A DNA stretch of 64,000 nucleotides from Candidatus Oscillochloris fontis (lineage in GTDB: Bacteria; Chloroflexota; Chloroflexia; Chloroflexales; Chloroflexaceae): positions 1 to 64,000 of the forward strand of contig NZ_RYFD01000010.1 in the NCBI RefSeq assembly GCF_004138135.1, given 5' to 3'. Made by a program: the position numbers and the translations under genes. The notes beneath the pieces were generated by a model, which saw only the letters and a list, made by a program, of their open reading frames with translations, was not told the origin of the DNA and searched no databases. The first letter of the stretch is position 1; each line of letters opens with the position of its first letter. Positions 25,804 to 34,447 of the stretch are shown piece by piece.

Positions 25804-26442
25804 ATGGGGGCAGCAGAGACGGCAGATGGCACATTATGGGCCGCGCTTGAACCACTCGGTAGCAACCAACAGGTTCGCCGCCACAGCACCATCCATAGCC
25901 CCAACCAACCCGCAACCAGCCTCTACCTGCTCGTCTCTGGCCAAGTAGGGCTTCAGATGGTTGCATCGAGTGGCCGCGTCCTCACCCTCCGCGTCATCGA
26001 ACCCGGCCAGATCTTCGGCTATAGTGTCATCGAAACGAGTAGTACCTATGACACCCACGCGGTGGCGTTAAGCGCGGTGCGGTTGATCGCTGTGCCCCAA
26101 ATTGCCGTGCGCGAACGGCTCCAGCGCGAACCCCATCTGAGCATGGCCATGATCGATCTGATTGGCCAACATCGCCTCGCCATAAGTCGGCGGATTGACG
26201 AAGTTGCCTTCAAGTCCGTACCCGCCCGATTAGCCTCGGTTCTGTTGGAGATGTCCGAGACCCAACCCCAACAGCGCGTACCACGCCACACCCATCAACA
26301 ACTAGCCGAAATGATCAACGCCTACCGCGAGACAGTAACAAAGGTGATCAACCAGTTCCGCGATGCACGCCTGCTCGATGTGGATCGCTCTGGGATCACG
26401 CTCCTCAACCCCTCACGGCTACGCGAATTATCGCAGAGTTAG
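25804..26442 (+). CDS. Crp/Fnr-family transcription regulator
   Basis: About 212 residues. N-terminal cyclic-nucleotide-binding fold (SLYLLVSGQVGLQM, TLRVIEPGQIFGYSVIE), a long dimer helix, and a C-terminal winged helix with HTHQQLAEMINAYRETVTKVINQFRDARLL as the recognition region. There is no N-terminal cysteine cluster, so it is not an Fe-S FNR; a cAMP or redox ligand is unclear. ATG at 25804 has AGGG upstream; a TTG at 25786 is an alternative. TACAAT (25753-25758) is a likely -10. It is divergent from the substrate-binding protein gene. Confidence 0.87.
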   Translation: MGAAETADGTLWAALEPLGSNQQVRRHSTIHSPNQPATSLYLLVSGQVGLQMVASSGRVLTLRVIEPGQIFGYSVIETSSTYDTHAVALSAVRLIAVPQIAVRERLQREPHLSMAMIDLIGQHRLAISRRIDEVAFKSVPARLASVLLEMSETQPQQRVPRHTHQQLAEMINAYRETVTKVINQFRDARLLDVDRSGITLLNPSRLRELSQS

Positions 26443-26449
26443 GGCTGTG

Positions 26450-28291
26450 TCACTGGATCGGGCGCGTCCCGCGCACAAAAATATCCGGCCAGGGCTTAAA
26501 AGTCGTACCAAAGGTGTTGCGGGCGAGGAGTTGATCTTCCTGGTACACCCAGCGGTAGACCTCCACCTCCAACCCACCCCGCGCCGTATCACTCTGGCGC
26601 AAACTCCCCACCGGCTGCTCCGGGTCATCCACGTAGACCGGCTCGGTCGGCGCGGGGGTTCGTTTGAGGATCGTATAATCCATCCGTACCGTGCGCCCAG
26701 TCGGGCTACCATACAACGCCACGCTCAACCGCTGACGCTGCAGATCAACGCTACTCTGCATCAACAACCAGCCCCCAGTATCATTGGTAAAGCGCAGATC
26801 ATACACCCCGGTGAAGATTGCCGCATCCAACCCCGGTGGCTCGCCTAGCTCCTCGTACCAACCAATACGAAAGGAGTGCTCGTGGCGCTCGGTAATCGGT
26901 AAGCCGCCCCAGAAGGCCGCCCGAAAGACCGTCGTGCTCACTTGGCATAACCCGCCCCCCCACTCCTTCTGGGTGCGGTTGTCAATGATCGCGTAGCCCT
27001 CCACAAACCCCTGCGCCGCCGTCACTGGCCCCAGATTCTGGTTAAACGAGAAGGTCGCTCCCGGCGGGATGAGTATACCATGCATCTGCCGCGCCCCCGC
27101 CCGAATGTTGGTGATGCGGTAGGCTTCCGATTTAGCAAATGAACTCACCCCTAACCCCAACCGCGTAGTGATACCCAGGCTATTCAAGTTACTCGGATTG
27201 ACTGGTGGCGGCAATGGAATGAGTGGCAACACCAGATCGCGCTCGCCTCCTACCAATGCCACGTTGATCTGCACGAGCGCCGCCGCTGCATCCAGCCCCC
27301 GCCCCGCATCCCCCGGCGTGATGATGCGTAGCTCTCCGCCGTTCCAGTCTACCCGTGGCAGGGTGCCTTCTTCCCGCAGGGACTCGGCAATCGGGCGCAA
27401 TGCCTGCCGGATCGCGGCCTGATCAATGCTCACCTGGATGCTGGGCCGCCCGGCCTCACTGGTTGTGGGCCGTAGGCTCACCCAACTGGCAAGTTGGGCC
27501 ACTGGCCATTCCCAACTGCATGTGGGGCGACAACGGCTGCTGGGGCTGCGTAAACGGATTGGCCCGGCTAAGAGCGTGCGGAGATAGGCTTCACTTGCCG
27601 CTAGATCCGCATCACGTACCCGTGGCACCAAACTCCGCGTGCGCAACTCCACCACCTGTGGCGTCAAGCTCTGCGCCGCTGCCGTCATCTCGGTCAACAT
27701 CTCGTCCACCAAGACCTGTACGCCCCACGCTTCCGCCGTCACCCAAATCTCAGCCCCGCGCAACGCCACATCCGCATTGCGCGGGACTTGCTCCACCTGG
27801 GTGGCCAAGTGCATCAGGTAGCGCTGCATCACCGCTTGATCCACGCTCAGGTGCAACGGCACATCAAGCCCCTGCTCCCACACCGCCGCCGTGATGCGTA
27901 CATTCTCCGCTCGCACGTCACTCCGCCCGATAGCCAAAGCTTCCTCTAATGCCCGATCAATCTCTAGCTGTATGCCTAGCTCAGCCGCACTCGGCTGCCA
28001 AACCTCTTCAGCATAACGAATCGTGATCGGTTGTTGCAGAAATGCGGCATGCTGTTGTTCAATCGCTCGCCGTGCCGCTGTCCAGTGCATCCCCCCCACC
28101 ATCACCCCACGCACGCTGATATTCGGGTAGATGCGCTGTGCATACCCGCGCTCACCAAAGAGCAGCACCACCATCGCCAAAGCCACCAGCAATGTGCCAA
28201 GGGTCAGTAGCACCAAAAACCACTCACCCATCCAACGCAAAGGTGAATGCCGCACTACCCGTCTTGGAATAGAGATGCTCTCTTCAGCCAT
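26450..28291 (-). CDS. VanW-family protein with putative peptidoglycan-binding domains
   Basis: 613 residues. One N-terminal membrane helix (residues about 20-48), two YoaR-like putative peptidoglycan-binding domains (about 60-340), and a C-terminal VanW domain with FSFNQNLGPVTAAQGFVEGYAI, GGGLCQVSTTVFRAAFWGGLPITERHEHSFR and GVYDLRFTNDTGGWLLMQ. The protein should face the cell exterior. Family members occur near vancomycin-resistance genes but have no proven activity. A convergent regulator gene ends 7 bases away. Confidence 0.87.
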   Translation of the reverse strand: MAEESISIPRRVVRHSPLRWMGEWFLVLLTLGTLLVALAMVVLLFGERGYAQRIYPNISVRGVMVGGMHWTAARRAIEQQHAAFLQQPITIRYAEEVWQPSAAELGIQLEIDRALEEALAIGRSDVRAENVRITAAVWEQGLDVPLHLSVDQAVMQRYLMHLATQVEQVPRNADVALRGAEIWVTAEAWGVQVLVDEMLTEMTAAAQSLTPQVVELRTRSLVPRVRDADLAASEAYLRTLLAGPIRLRSPSSRCRPTCSWEWPVAQLASWVSLRPTTSEAGRPSIQVSIDQAAIRQALRPIAESLREEGTLPRVDWNGGELRIITPGDAGRGLDAAAALVQINVALVGGERDLVLPLIPLPPPVNPSNLNSLGITTRLGLGVSSFAKSEAYRITNIRAGARQMHGILIPPGATFSFNQNLGPVTAAQGFVEGYAIIDNRTQKEWGGGLCQVSTTVFRAAFWGGLPITERHEHSFRIGWYEELGEPPGLDAAIFTGVYDLRFTNDTGGWLLMQSSVDLQRQRLSVALYGSPTGRTVRMDYTILKRTPAPTEPVYVDDPEQPVGSLRQSDTARGGLEVEVYRWVYQEDQLLARNTFGTTFKPWPDIFVRGTRPIQ

Positions 28292-28459
28292 AGGTGTCCG
28301 GTGAATCTGCTACCTTGCACACATGTGGTTTGCATTGTAGCGCGAAGCAGGCGCAGAGGCAATCTTGGCTACGCATGCCCGGTATGAATAAAAATTCACC
28401 CCCAAATGGTATTCAGATAGCATACAATGTAATTCCGTTGGTTAAAGGAGAGTTAACTC

Positions 28460-29773
28460 ATGAGAACCCTGATCCTCGATGGCACATGGCCGAATGATCC
28501 CCACGTCGCACAGGTTCATACTGCCCTACGTCACCACCTGGGTCTCCGTGGTTGGAATACTGAACATATCCTGCTCCGTGAACAGAAAATTAGTAACTGT
28601 GCAGGAGATTTCTTCTGTTGGGTTAAAACACCAGGGATCTGTATTGCTAATGATGCTAATCGTATGATTGCGGCTGCCATTGTGCGTAGCGATCTGATGA
28701 TTTATCTCACTCCGATTACCTTTGGCGGTTATTCTTCTGCGCTCAAGCGCATGATTGATCACCAGATTCAGAATATCTCGCCCTACTTCACGACTATCGG
28801 CGGTGAAACGCATCACAAAAAGCGCTATAAATACTACCCATCTATGTTGGTTATTGGCTGGCACGATCAGCCCGATGCCCACAGCGAGGCTATTTTCGGC
28901 CATCTGGCGCATCGCAACGCAATCAACATGCATGCCCCCTCAATAGTTTATGGAACCATCAATCCCAATCTTCCGCTCAGCACACAAATCCAGACATGGC
29001 TCACAACAATTGAGCAAGGGATCAGCAGCCCCCCGCCAAGCCTGCCTAGCCCCCAGATCGCCCCCGCCTCGACCCAACCACTCCGCCACGCCACACTCCT
29101 CGTTGGAAGCCCCCGTGGTTCGGCGAGTACCTCGGCAGCGCTCGGTGAGTATCTGATGGAACAACTGGTAGCACGTGGCGTTACCGTGCAGCAATTCTCA
29201 CTCTACCGCGCCATGAGCAACGCTGAACAGATGCAGGAGTTGCTCACGACGCTCGATCAGACCGACTTGGTTGTGCTCTCGTTCCCGCTCTATATTGATA
29301 GTCTCCCCGGCCCAGTGATCGCCACCCTCGAACAGATTGCGGCTCACCGACGTGGACGTGCAGGCAACCAGCAACGCTTGGCCGCGATTGCCAACTGTGG
29401 CTTTCCTGAAGCCCACCATAACCAAAACGCCCTCGCGGTCTGTGAGGTCTTCGCCCGTGAAACTGGGTTTGCCTGGGCAGGCGGACTGGCACTTGGCGAA
29501 GGGGCCGGTATGATCAATGGGCAACCCCTCAAGCAACTCGGTATGCACATCGCCCCGATCCGGCGCGTGCTGAGCATGGCCGCATCTGGCTTGGTTGATG
29601 AGGGGACGATCCCCGCCGAAGCTGCCGACCTTATGGCGCAACCAATTATCCCGCCCTGGCTCTATACGATGGTTGGAGGTTTGAATTGGGAGCGTGTTGC
29701 CCTTGAATATGGGGCTACCCACGCGATTGGTCAGCAACCCTATACCTCAACTGAATATGAAGAGCGGACTTAG
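28460..29773 (+). CDS. Double flavodoxin-fold FMN reductase fusion
   Basis: 437 residues formed by two NADPH-dependent FMN reductase-like units. Unit 1 (1-180) begins RTLILDGTWPND, has a Cys-bearing stretch (CAGDFFCWVKTPGIC) as in iron-sulfur flavoproteins, then VRSDLMIYLTPITFGGYSSALKRMIDH. Unit 2 (about 210-400) restarts with ATLLVGSPRGSASTSAALGEYL and LDQTDLVVLSFPLYIDSLPGPVIATLE. A Pro/Ser linker joins them. AAAGGAG precedes the ATG by 9 nt and TACAAT (28423-28428) is a probable -10. The next gene starts 3 bases after its stop. Confidence 0.82.
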   Translation: MRTLILDGTWPNDPHVAQVHTALRHHLGLRGWNTEHILLREQKISNCAGDFFCWVKTPGICIANDANRMIAAAIVRSDLMIYLTPITFGGYSSALKRMIDHQIQNISPYFTTIGGETHHKKRYKYYPSMLVIGWHDQPDAHSEAIFGHLAHRNAINMHAPSIVYGTINPNLPLSTQIQTWLTTIEQGISSPPPSLPSPQIAPASTQPLRHATLLVGSPRGSASTSAALGEYLMEQLVARGVTVQQFSLYRAMSNAEQMQELLTTLDQTDLVVLSFPLYIDSLPGPVIATLEQIAAHRRGRAGNQQRLAAIANCGFPEAHHNQNALAVCEVFARETGFAWAGGLALGEGAGMINGQPLKQLGMHIAPIRRVLSMAASGLVDEGTIPAEAADLMAQPIIPPWLYTMVGGLNWERVALEYGATHAIGQQPYTSTEYEERT

Positions 29774-29776
29774 GTT

Positions 29777-30103
29777 ATGTCGAGTCAACATCCAGCCTAC
29801 GCCGCGATCTATGCGGTTGTGCGCACCATTCCACCCGGTAAGGTCAGTAGCTATGGGCGCATAGCGATCTTGGCCGGGTTCCCTGGCCATGCCCGTATGG
29901 TTGGCTATGCCCTGCATAGCCTCCATACCACGCACGATGTCCCATGGTGGCGCGTGATCAATGCGCATGGCTACATCTCGAATGCCTACCATCGCGATGA
30001 ACAACGGGCCAGATTGCTGGCCGAAGGGGTCGCGGTGGATGCCCGCGATCATGTCAATCTGCATGAGTATGGGTGGGAAGCCATGAACTTCCGGGAAGCT
30101 TGA
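29777..30103 (+). CDS. MGMT-family alkyltransferase-like protein (ATL)
   Basis: 108 residues, the size of a stand-alone MGMT DNA-binding domain. IPPGKVSSYGRIAILAGFPGHARMVGYAL is the helix-turn-helix and arginine finger. The active-site motif PCHRV of O6-alkylguanine transferases is PWWRV here, so the acceptor cysteine is a tryptophan, as in ATL proteins, which bind O6-alkylguanine and hand it to nucleotide excision repair. The His of the motif is also changed. It follows the flavodoxin fusion by 3 bases. The 3' end of the reading frame lies in a short sequence also found at 54320-54338. Confidence 0.85.
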   Translation: MSSQHPAYAAIYAVVRTIPPGKVSSYGRIAILAGFPGHARMVGYALHSLHTTHDVPWWRVINAHGYISNAYHRDEQRARLLAEGVAVDARDHVNLHEYGWEAMNFREA

Positions 30104-30117
30104 AGCTTCTCGGAAGC

Positions 30118-30879
30118 TTACGCATCCATCAGCACATGCTCCACCAATGCAGCCGTTAGCTCCAGATCGCTGCCCGCCCGCAGCCAGTAGGCCGCTCGTA
30201 CTGCCTTCGCTGCGATCCCTAGCTCCTCAAGCGCACTAGTGGGTAAGTTGCTGATCTGGCTGGCCCGCCCCGCCCCCGATTCTACTAAACAGACCACTAC
30301 TGGCCCGGTTGAGACGAGTAGATCACCGCCCGCTCCATCACCCCATATCTGGATCGGATCACTATAGCGGATATGTACCACTCGCTGGGAAAAAAGGCGT
30401 AGTCCATGTTCCGTACAGATCTGAATGAGTGGGTTGATCTGATTACCTATCAAACATACCACCATGTCCTCGCTCACCAACGCCGCTGCCTGCATCGCGA
30501 CCCGGCCCCGCCCTTGGGACAAGAGCATGCCCATCTCCCAGATCACCTCCAATGCAGCATCCAACGACTCCGTCGCTATACAGGCTAACGCATATCCGCG
30601 TTCAACTTCGGTCAATATCACCCGCTCCCCATCCCCACCGAGCATGATCGGGCCATGCACAAAGAGTTGCATTCCTCTCGCACACCTCGCATGCCCACCA
30701 AGCACGACCTCGATTTCGATGGTCGGGCCACTCTCAACCTGCACCACATTCAGATTTGCCCATTCGCCTAATGGGTGTTGGGTCTCAAGCAACTCGACCA
30801 ATGCCGCACTATTCGTATACATCCGCAGTGGCAGGCCAAAGAGCGGAAGCCAACAGGTGTGCTCCAAGCGACTACTCAT
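30118..30879 (-). CDS. HprK-like protein with degenerate P-loop (tentative)
   Basis: 253 residues, not confidently recognised. The middle (RVAMQAAALVSEDMVVCLIG then GLRLFSQRVVHI) follows the strand order of HPr-kinase-like C-terminal domains, normally LHAAAV...LLLGxSGxGKST...LLSDDVV. The P-loop position reads GNQINP and lacks Gly-Lys-Ser, so kinase activity is unlikely. The C-terminal 50 residues are helical (LEELGIAAKAVRAAYWL). Other readings are possible. It converges on the ATL gene, 14 bases apart. Confidence 0.45.
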   Translation of the reverse strand: MSSRLEHTCWLPLFGLPLRMYTNSAALVELLETQHPLGEWANLNVVQVESGPTIEIEVVLGGHARCARGMQLFVHGPIMLGGDGERVILTEVERGYALACIATESLDAALEVIWEMGMLLSQGRGRVAMQAAALVSEDMVVCLIGNQINPLIQICTEHGLRLFSQRVVHIRYSDPIQIWGDGAGGDLLVSTGPVVVCLVESGAGRASQISNLPTSALEELGIAAKAVRAAYWLRAGSDLELTAALVEHVLMDA

Positions 30880-30900
30880 AGATCAACCTAATCATGTACT

Positions 30901-31127
30901 GTAGGGGCGAAGCCTTTCGCCCATGCTCTACCTCCCATCCATATCATGTGGGTAGGGCATGGGCAACGTCATTGGGGCTATGCCCCCAACCCCAATTTTT
31001 GGTATTGTTTGGCGGCTTCGCCGCCAAACAATACCAAAAAGAGATCTTCGGGGACAGCGCAGCCGCCCCCGAACCCCACCGAAGGTGACTTTGCCCTGTC
31101 ATGTGGGGCCAACTGCTTCGCCCCTAC
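30901..31127. repeat. 227-bp repeat with GTAGGGGCGAAGC ends, enclosing copy C4
   Basis: 13-bp perfect terminal inverted repeats (30901-30913 and 31115-31127). Inside are GGGCATGGGC with partner GCCC, GGGGCTATGCCCC, the long stem at 30996-31041 (arms TTTTTGGTATTGTTT and AAACAATACCAAAAA around GGCGGC-TTC-GCCGCC), and a GGGG/CCCC stem. It accounts for most of the 340-base gap before the DUF512 gene; no ORF in it looks real. Confidence 0.75.
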
Positions 31128-31139
31128 TCGCAATTATGC

Positions 31140-31145
31140 TATAAT
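31140..31145 (+). promoter_or_regulatory. -10 element before the DUF512 gene
   Basis: TATAAT in TGCTATAATATTC, about 75 bases before the GTG start and just outside the repeat. The TG before it makes an extended -10. No strong -35. Confidence 0.4.
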
Positions 31146-31219
31146 ATTCTTTCCGAACACCCGTAGTATCCCCCCACACCCCTACACAACCCAATGGGGT
31201 CAATCCTCAGCGAGAAAGC

Positions 31220-32725
31220 GTGAACAACCAACCCAACATCAAGCATAGCACAGGTGCAGGCGGGCGCATCCGTGCCATCCGCCCCGCCAGTATTGCCGAT
31301 GAGCTTGGCCTCCAACCCGGCGATCTGCTCGTGTCCATCGGTGGCCACCACCTGCGTGATGTCATTGATTACCGCTTCCTGATCGCTGAAGAACAGATAG
31401 ATGTGCTGGTTCGTCATGTCAATAACGAAGAGATCATCTATGAAATCGAAAAAGATCCCGATGAGGATCTCGGTATTGATTTTGAAGAACCCCTCTTCGA
31501 CCGCCTCCGCACCTGTACCAATAAGTGCCCCTTTTGCTTCCTCACTCAGATGCCGCGTGGATTCCGTAAATCACTCTATCTGAAGGATGATGATTACCGG
31601 CTCTCTTTCATCTATAGTAATTTTGTTACCTTTACCAACCTCCATGAATCCGATTGGGAACGTATCGCCGCCCAACACCTCTCCCCGCTGCATATCAGTG
31701 TCCACGCTACCGACCCTGCATGGCGGGCGATTATGCTCGGTAAGCGTGATGTCCCCGATGTGCGGGCACAAATCCGCCGCCTGCACCAGATCGGGGTCAC
31801 TGTCCATACCCAGATCGTGGCATGCCCTGGTGTTAATGACGGCCCCATCTTACAACAGAGTATCAACGACCTGATCGCCCTCGCACCCACTGTGCAGTCT
31901 ATTGCCGTAGTTCCGGTTGGCTTGACCAAATATCGCTTTGAAGGCCAACGGCCACGCTCCATCCGCGCCGCAATTGAGGTGCATGAATCACCCGAATGGC
32001 ACGATTCTAACGCCGAACCACAACCCTTGTGGCAGACGCACGAATCTCACCCGCCCCTCCACGATCCCAGCCTCGGCTTCTGCTCGCGCCTCGCGGCTGC
32101 CAGTGAGATACCCCTGCGCTGCTATACGCCCGACGAAGCATCCGCCGTGCTCGATCTTATCCATAGTTATAGCGCCACCTGCCGCCGCGACTTCGGCATG
32201 ACCCTGGTCTACCCCAGCGATGAGTTCTATATCCTGGCTGGCCGCGAGATACCACCCGCCGATTTCTACGATGATATGCCCCAATACTCCAACGGCGTCG
32301 GGATGGTACGCGATTTTCTGGATACCTGGGCCAAAGCCAAACGCCGCCTGCCTCCGCGCATGAGCACCCCCACCCGCCTCGCTCTGGTCTGTGGCACGCT
32401 GGTTGGCCCGCTCTTGCAGCAAGTGGCCACGCGCCTCAATACGATCACCGGGCTTGATGTACAGGTGCTTCCCGTGGTCAACGAGTTCTTTGGCGCAACC
32501 GTCACCGTCAGTGGCCTACTCGCCGCCCAAGATGTCATCCCAGCCCTTCAGGCCAGCGGCGCACAGCACGCTATCCTGCCCCGCGTCATGTTCGATTATC
32601 AGGGCGACCGTACCATTGATGACCAAACACCCCAACATATCAGTGAGGCCGCTGCAATGTCGGTGTCCCTCGCCAATGATCCGACTGAATTGGTTCGCTC
32701 TGTGCGTACACTAGCCCAACGCTAG
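31220..32725 (+). CDS. DUF512 radical SAM protein with PDZ-like N-terminus
   Basis: 501 residues. PDZ-like domain (about 10-80: IRPASIADELGLQPGDLLVSIGG), then a radical SAM core with CTNKCPFC (CxxxCxxC) and GFRKSLYLKDDDYRLSFIYSNFVTFTNL, then DUF512 (FCSRLAAASEIPLRCYTPDEA, FGATVTVSGLL, RVMFDYQGDRTIDDQ). Such proteins are widespread in cyanobacteria and Gram-positives; the reaction is unknown, with a 4Fe-4S cluster and SAM expected. GTG at 31220 is used because the PDZ starts soon after; the ribosome site is weak. Confidence 0.87.
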   Translation: MNNQPNIKHSTGAGGRIRAIRPASIADELGLQPGDLLVSIGGHHLRDVIDYRFLIAEEQIDVLVRHVNNEEIIYEIEKDPDEDLGIDFEEPLFDRLRTCTNKCPFCFLTQMPRGFRKSLYLKDDDYRLSFIYSNFVTFTNLHESDWERIAAQHLSPLHISVHATDPAWRAIMLGKRDVPDVRAQIRRLHQIGVTVHTQIVACPGVNDGPILQQSINDLIALAPTVQSIAVVPVGLTKYRFEGQRPRSIRAAIEVHESPEWHDSNAEPQPLWQTHESHPPLHDPSLGFCSRLAAASEIPLRCYTPDEASAVLDLIHSYSATCRRDFGMTLVYPSDEFYILAGREIPPADFYDDMPQYSNGVGMVRDFLDTWAKAKRRLPPRMSTPTRLALVCGTLVGPLLQQVATRLNTITGLDVQVLPVVNEFFGATVTVSGLLAAQDVIPALQASGAQHAILPRVMFDYQGDRTIDDQTPQHISEAAAMSVSLANDPTELVRSVRTLAQR

Positions 32726-32752
32726 ATGGTAGATCAGAAGGGATGGCATCCT

Positions 32753-34438
32753 ATGACAACCGAAATAAGTCGGCTTCAGCAATATGTTGAAGTGATCCAG
32801 CAGGCAAATCAGATCGCTGCTAGTACCGAACTTGATGCTTTGCTTGATAAGATGCTCGGTCTGATTATTAGTATCACCAATGCCGAAGCTGGAACGCTGT
32901 ATCTCTATGATGCAGCAACCCACGAACTGGTCTTTAAGGTTGTCCATGGCAATGCCGCCAGCGAACGCCTCGTCGGTCTGCGGCTCAATGCCGATAACGG
33001 CGTGGCGGGGCAGGCGCTCAAATGCGCCGAACCGCTCTTCATCCAGGATGTCATGAATGACCCCCGCTGGGATCGTGCCACCGGCGAACTGACTGGCATG
33101 AACCTGCGCACAATGTATTGTGTCCCGCTCATCCTGCGCGGTCAGCCTGTGGGGGTTGTCCAGGTCTTTAACCTGCCCCCCGAAACCTGCGATGACCCCG
33201 ATGAGGTTGCACTCATCCAGTTGCTCTGCTCGCGCCTCGTCACCGAGGTCGAAAAGACCCGTATGCTCGAAGAGTCCCAACTGCGTACTCGGCGTCAGCA
33301 GGCACTGGTCGAGATTATCTCGAATCTCACCTCCACCTTGGATAGCAAGACGCTCCTAGATCGCATCATGAGCCACGCATGCGATCTGCTCGGCGTTGAG
33401 GCTACCTCCATCTGGCTGCGTGATACGGTCAATGGCGATCTTGTGCTACATATGGCCACTGGTGAGCATCGCGAATATCTACAGGCGATCCGGGTTCCAG
33501 CCGGGCAGGGAATCATTGGCCATGTGGTAGCAACCGGCGAGACTGTGGTGGTGAACGATGTCCGTAGCGATCAGCGTTTCTACCGTAATGTAGACGACCA
33601 CAGTGGCTTCCAAACCCGCGCCATTCTGTGTGTCCCCATGCGTGCCCCGCGCATTATCGTCGGCGGAGCGCGTGGCACGGTTGAAGAACAGGTGATCGGT
33701 GGTGCCCAAGCACTCAATCCGATCAACCAGCGCGCCTTCTCCGAGGATGATATTAGCCTCTTTACTTCACTCGCCAGCCAAGCTGCAACCGTCATCCGGC
33801 TCGCACGGCTCTATGAAGAGACCGATAAACTCTTCACCCGCCTCATTGATGCGATTACCGGGGCGATTGATCTTAAAGATCCCTACACCCGTGGCCATAG
33901 CCAGCGCGTCAGCGACTACTCGGTGGCGATTGCCGAAGAACTCGGTCTGTCCCAAGAAACAATCTACCGTATCCGTATCTCTAGCAAACTCCACGATGTC
34001 GGCAAGATCCGCATTCCCGACCACATCCTGAATAAGCCGGATCGTCTCGATGAGGCTGAATTTAGTGAAATGCGCCAGCACCCCACCTATGGCTTGGAGT
34101 TCCTGCAACAGAATGGCCTCCTCGAAATTGACCTGCTGCGCGACTCATGGCAAGCCCTCGCCCAACACCACGAACGCCTCGATGGCCATGGCTACCCCAA
34201 CGGCCTTCATGGCGATCAGATCTCGCTCGTGGGGCGGATCGTGGCCGTCGCCGATGTCTTCGATGCCATCAGTAGCCATCGGCCCTACCGTGCCGCCATG
34301 CCGATTGAGAAGGTCTTTAGTATCTTGCGTGCTGGGGCTGGTGCTGAACTTGATCCTACCTGTGTTGAAGCGCTCGTCCGCGCACGGGCGAATGGCAAAA
34401 TTCTCACCCAAGACGAACGTAAAGAGAAGGAGGCATAA
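32753..34438 (+). CDS. GAF-GAF-HD-GYP phosphodiesterase
   Basis: 561 residues from ATG 32753 (AAGGGA upstream; an ATG nine codons earlier lacks a site). Two GAF domains: first about 20-170 (LDALLDKMLGLIISITNAEAGTLYLYD), second about 185-360, and an HD-GYP domain with HSQRVSDYSVAIAEELG, KLHDVGKIRIPD, HHERLDGHGYP and VADVFDAI. The HD and GYP motifs are intact, so hydrolysis of cyclic di-GMP is expected under control of ligands bound by the GAFs. It follows the DUF512 gene by 27 bases. Confidence 0.9.
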   Translation: MTTEISRLQQYVEVIQQANQIAASTELDALLDKMLGLIISITNAEAGTLYLYDAATHELVFKVVHGNAASERLVGLRLNADNGVAGQALKCAEPLFIQDVMNDPRWDRATGELTGMNLRTMYCVPLILRGQPVGVVQVFNLPPETCDDPDEVALIQLLCSRLVTEVEKTRMLEESQLRTRRQQALVEIISNLTSTLDSKTLLDRIMSHACDLLGVEATSIWLRDTVNGDLVLHMATGEHREYLQAIRVPAGQGIIGHVVATGETVVVNDVRSDQRFYRNVDDHSGFQTRAILCVPMRAPRIIVGGARGTVEEQVIGGAQALNPINQRAFSEDDISLFTSLASQAATVIRLARLYEETDKLFTRLIDAITGAIDLKDPYTRGHSQRVSDYSVAIAEELGLSQETIYRIRISSKLHDVGKIRIPDHILNKPDRLDEAEFSEMRQHPTYGLEFLQQNGLLEIDLLRDSWQALAQHHERLDGHGYPNGLHGDQISLVGRIVAVADVFDAISSHRPYRAAMPIEKVFSILRAGAGAELDPTCVEALVRARANGKILTQDERKEKEA

Positions 34439-34447
34439 GGCCACCCC

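Noticed and set aside
30894-31144. Short plus-strand frames in the gap before the DUF512 gene.
   Set aside because: They translate inverted repeats of the C4 element in several frames with similar low-complexity products.
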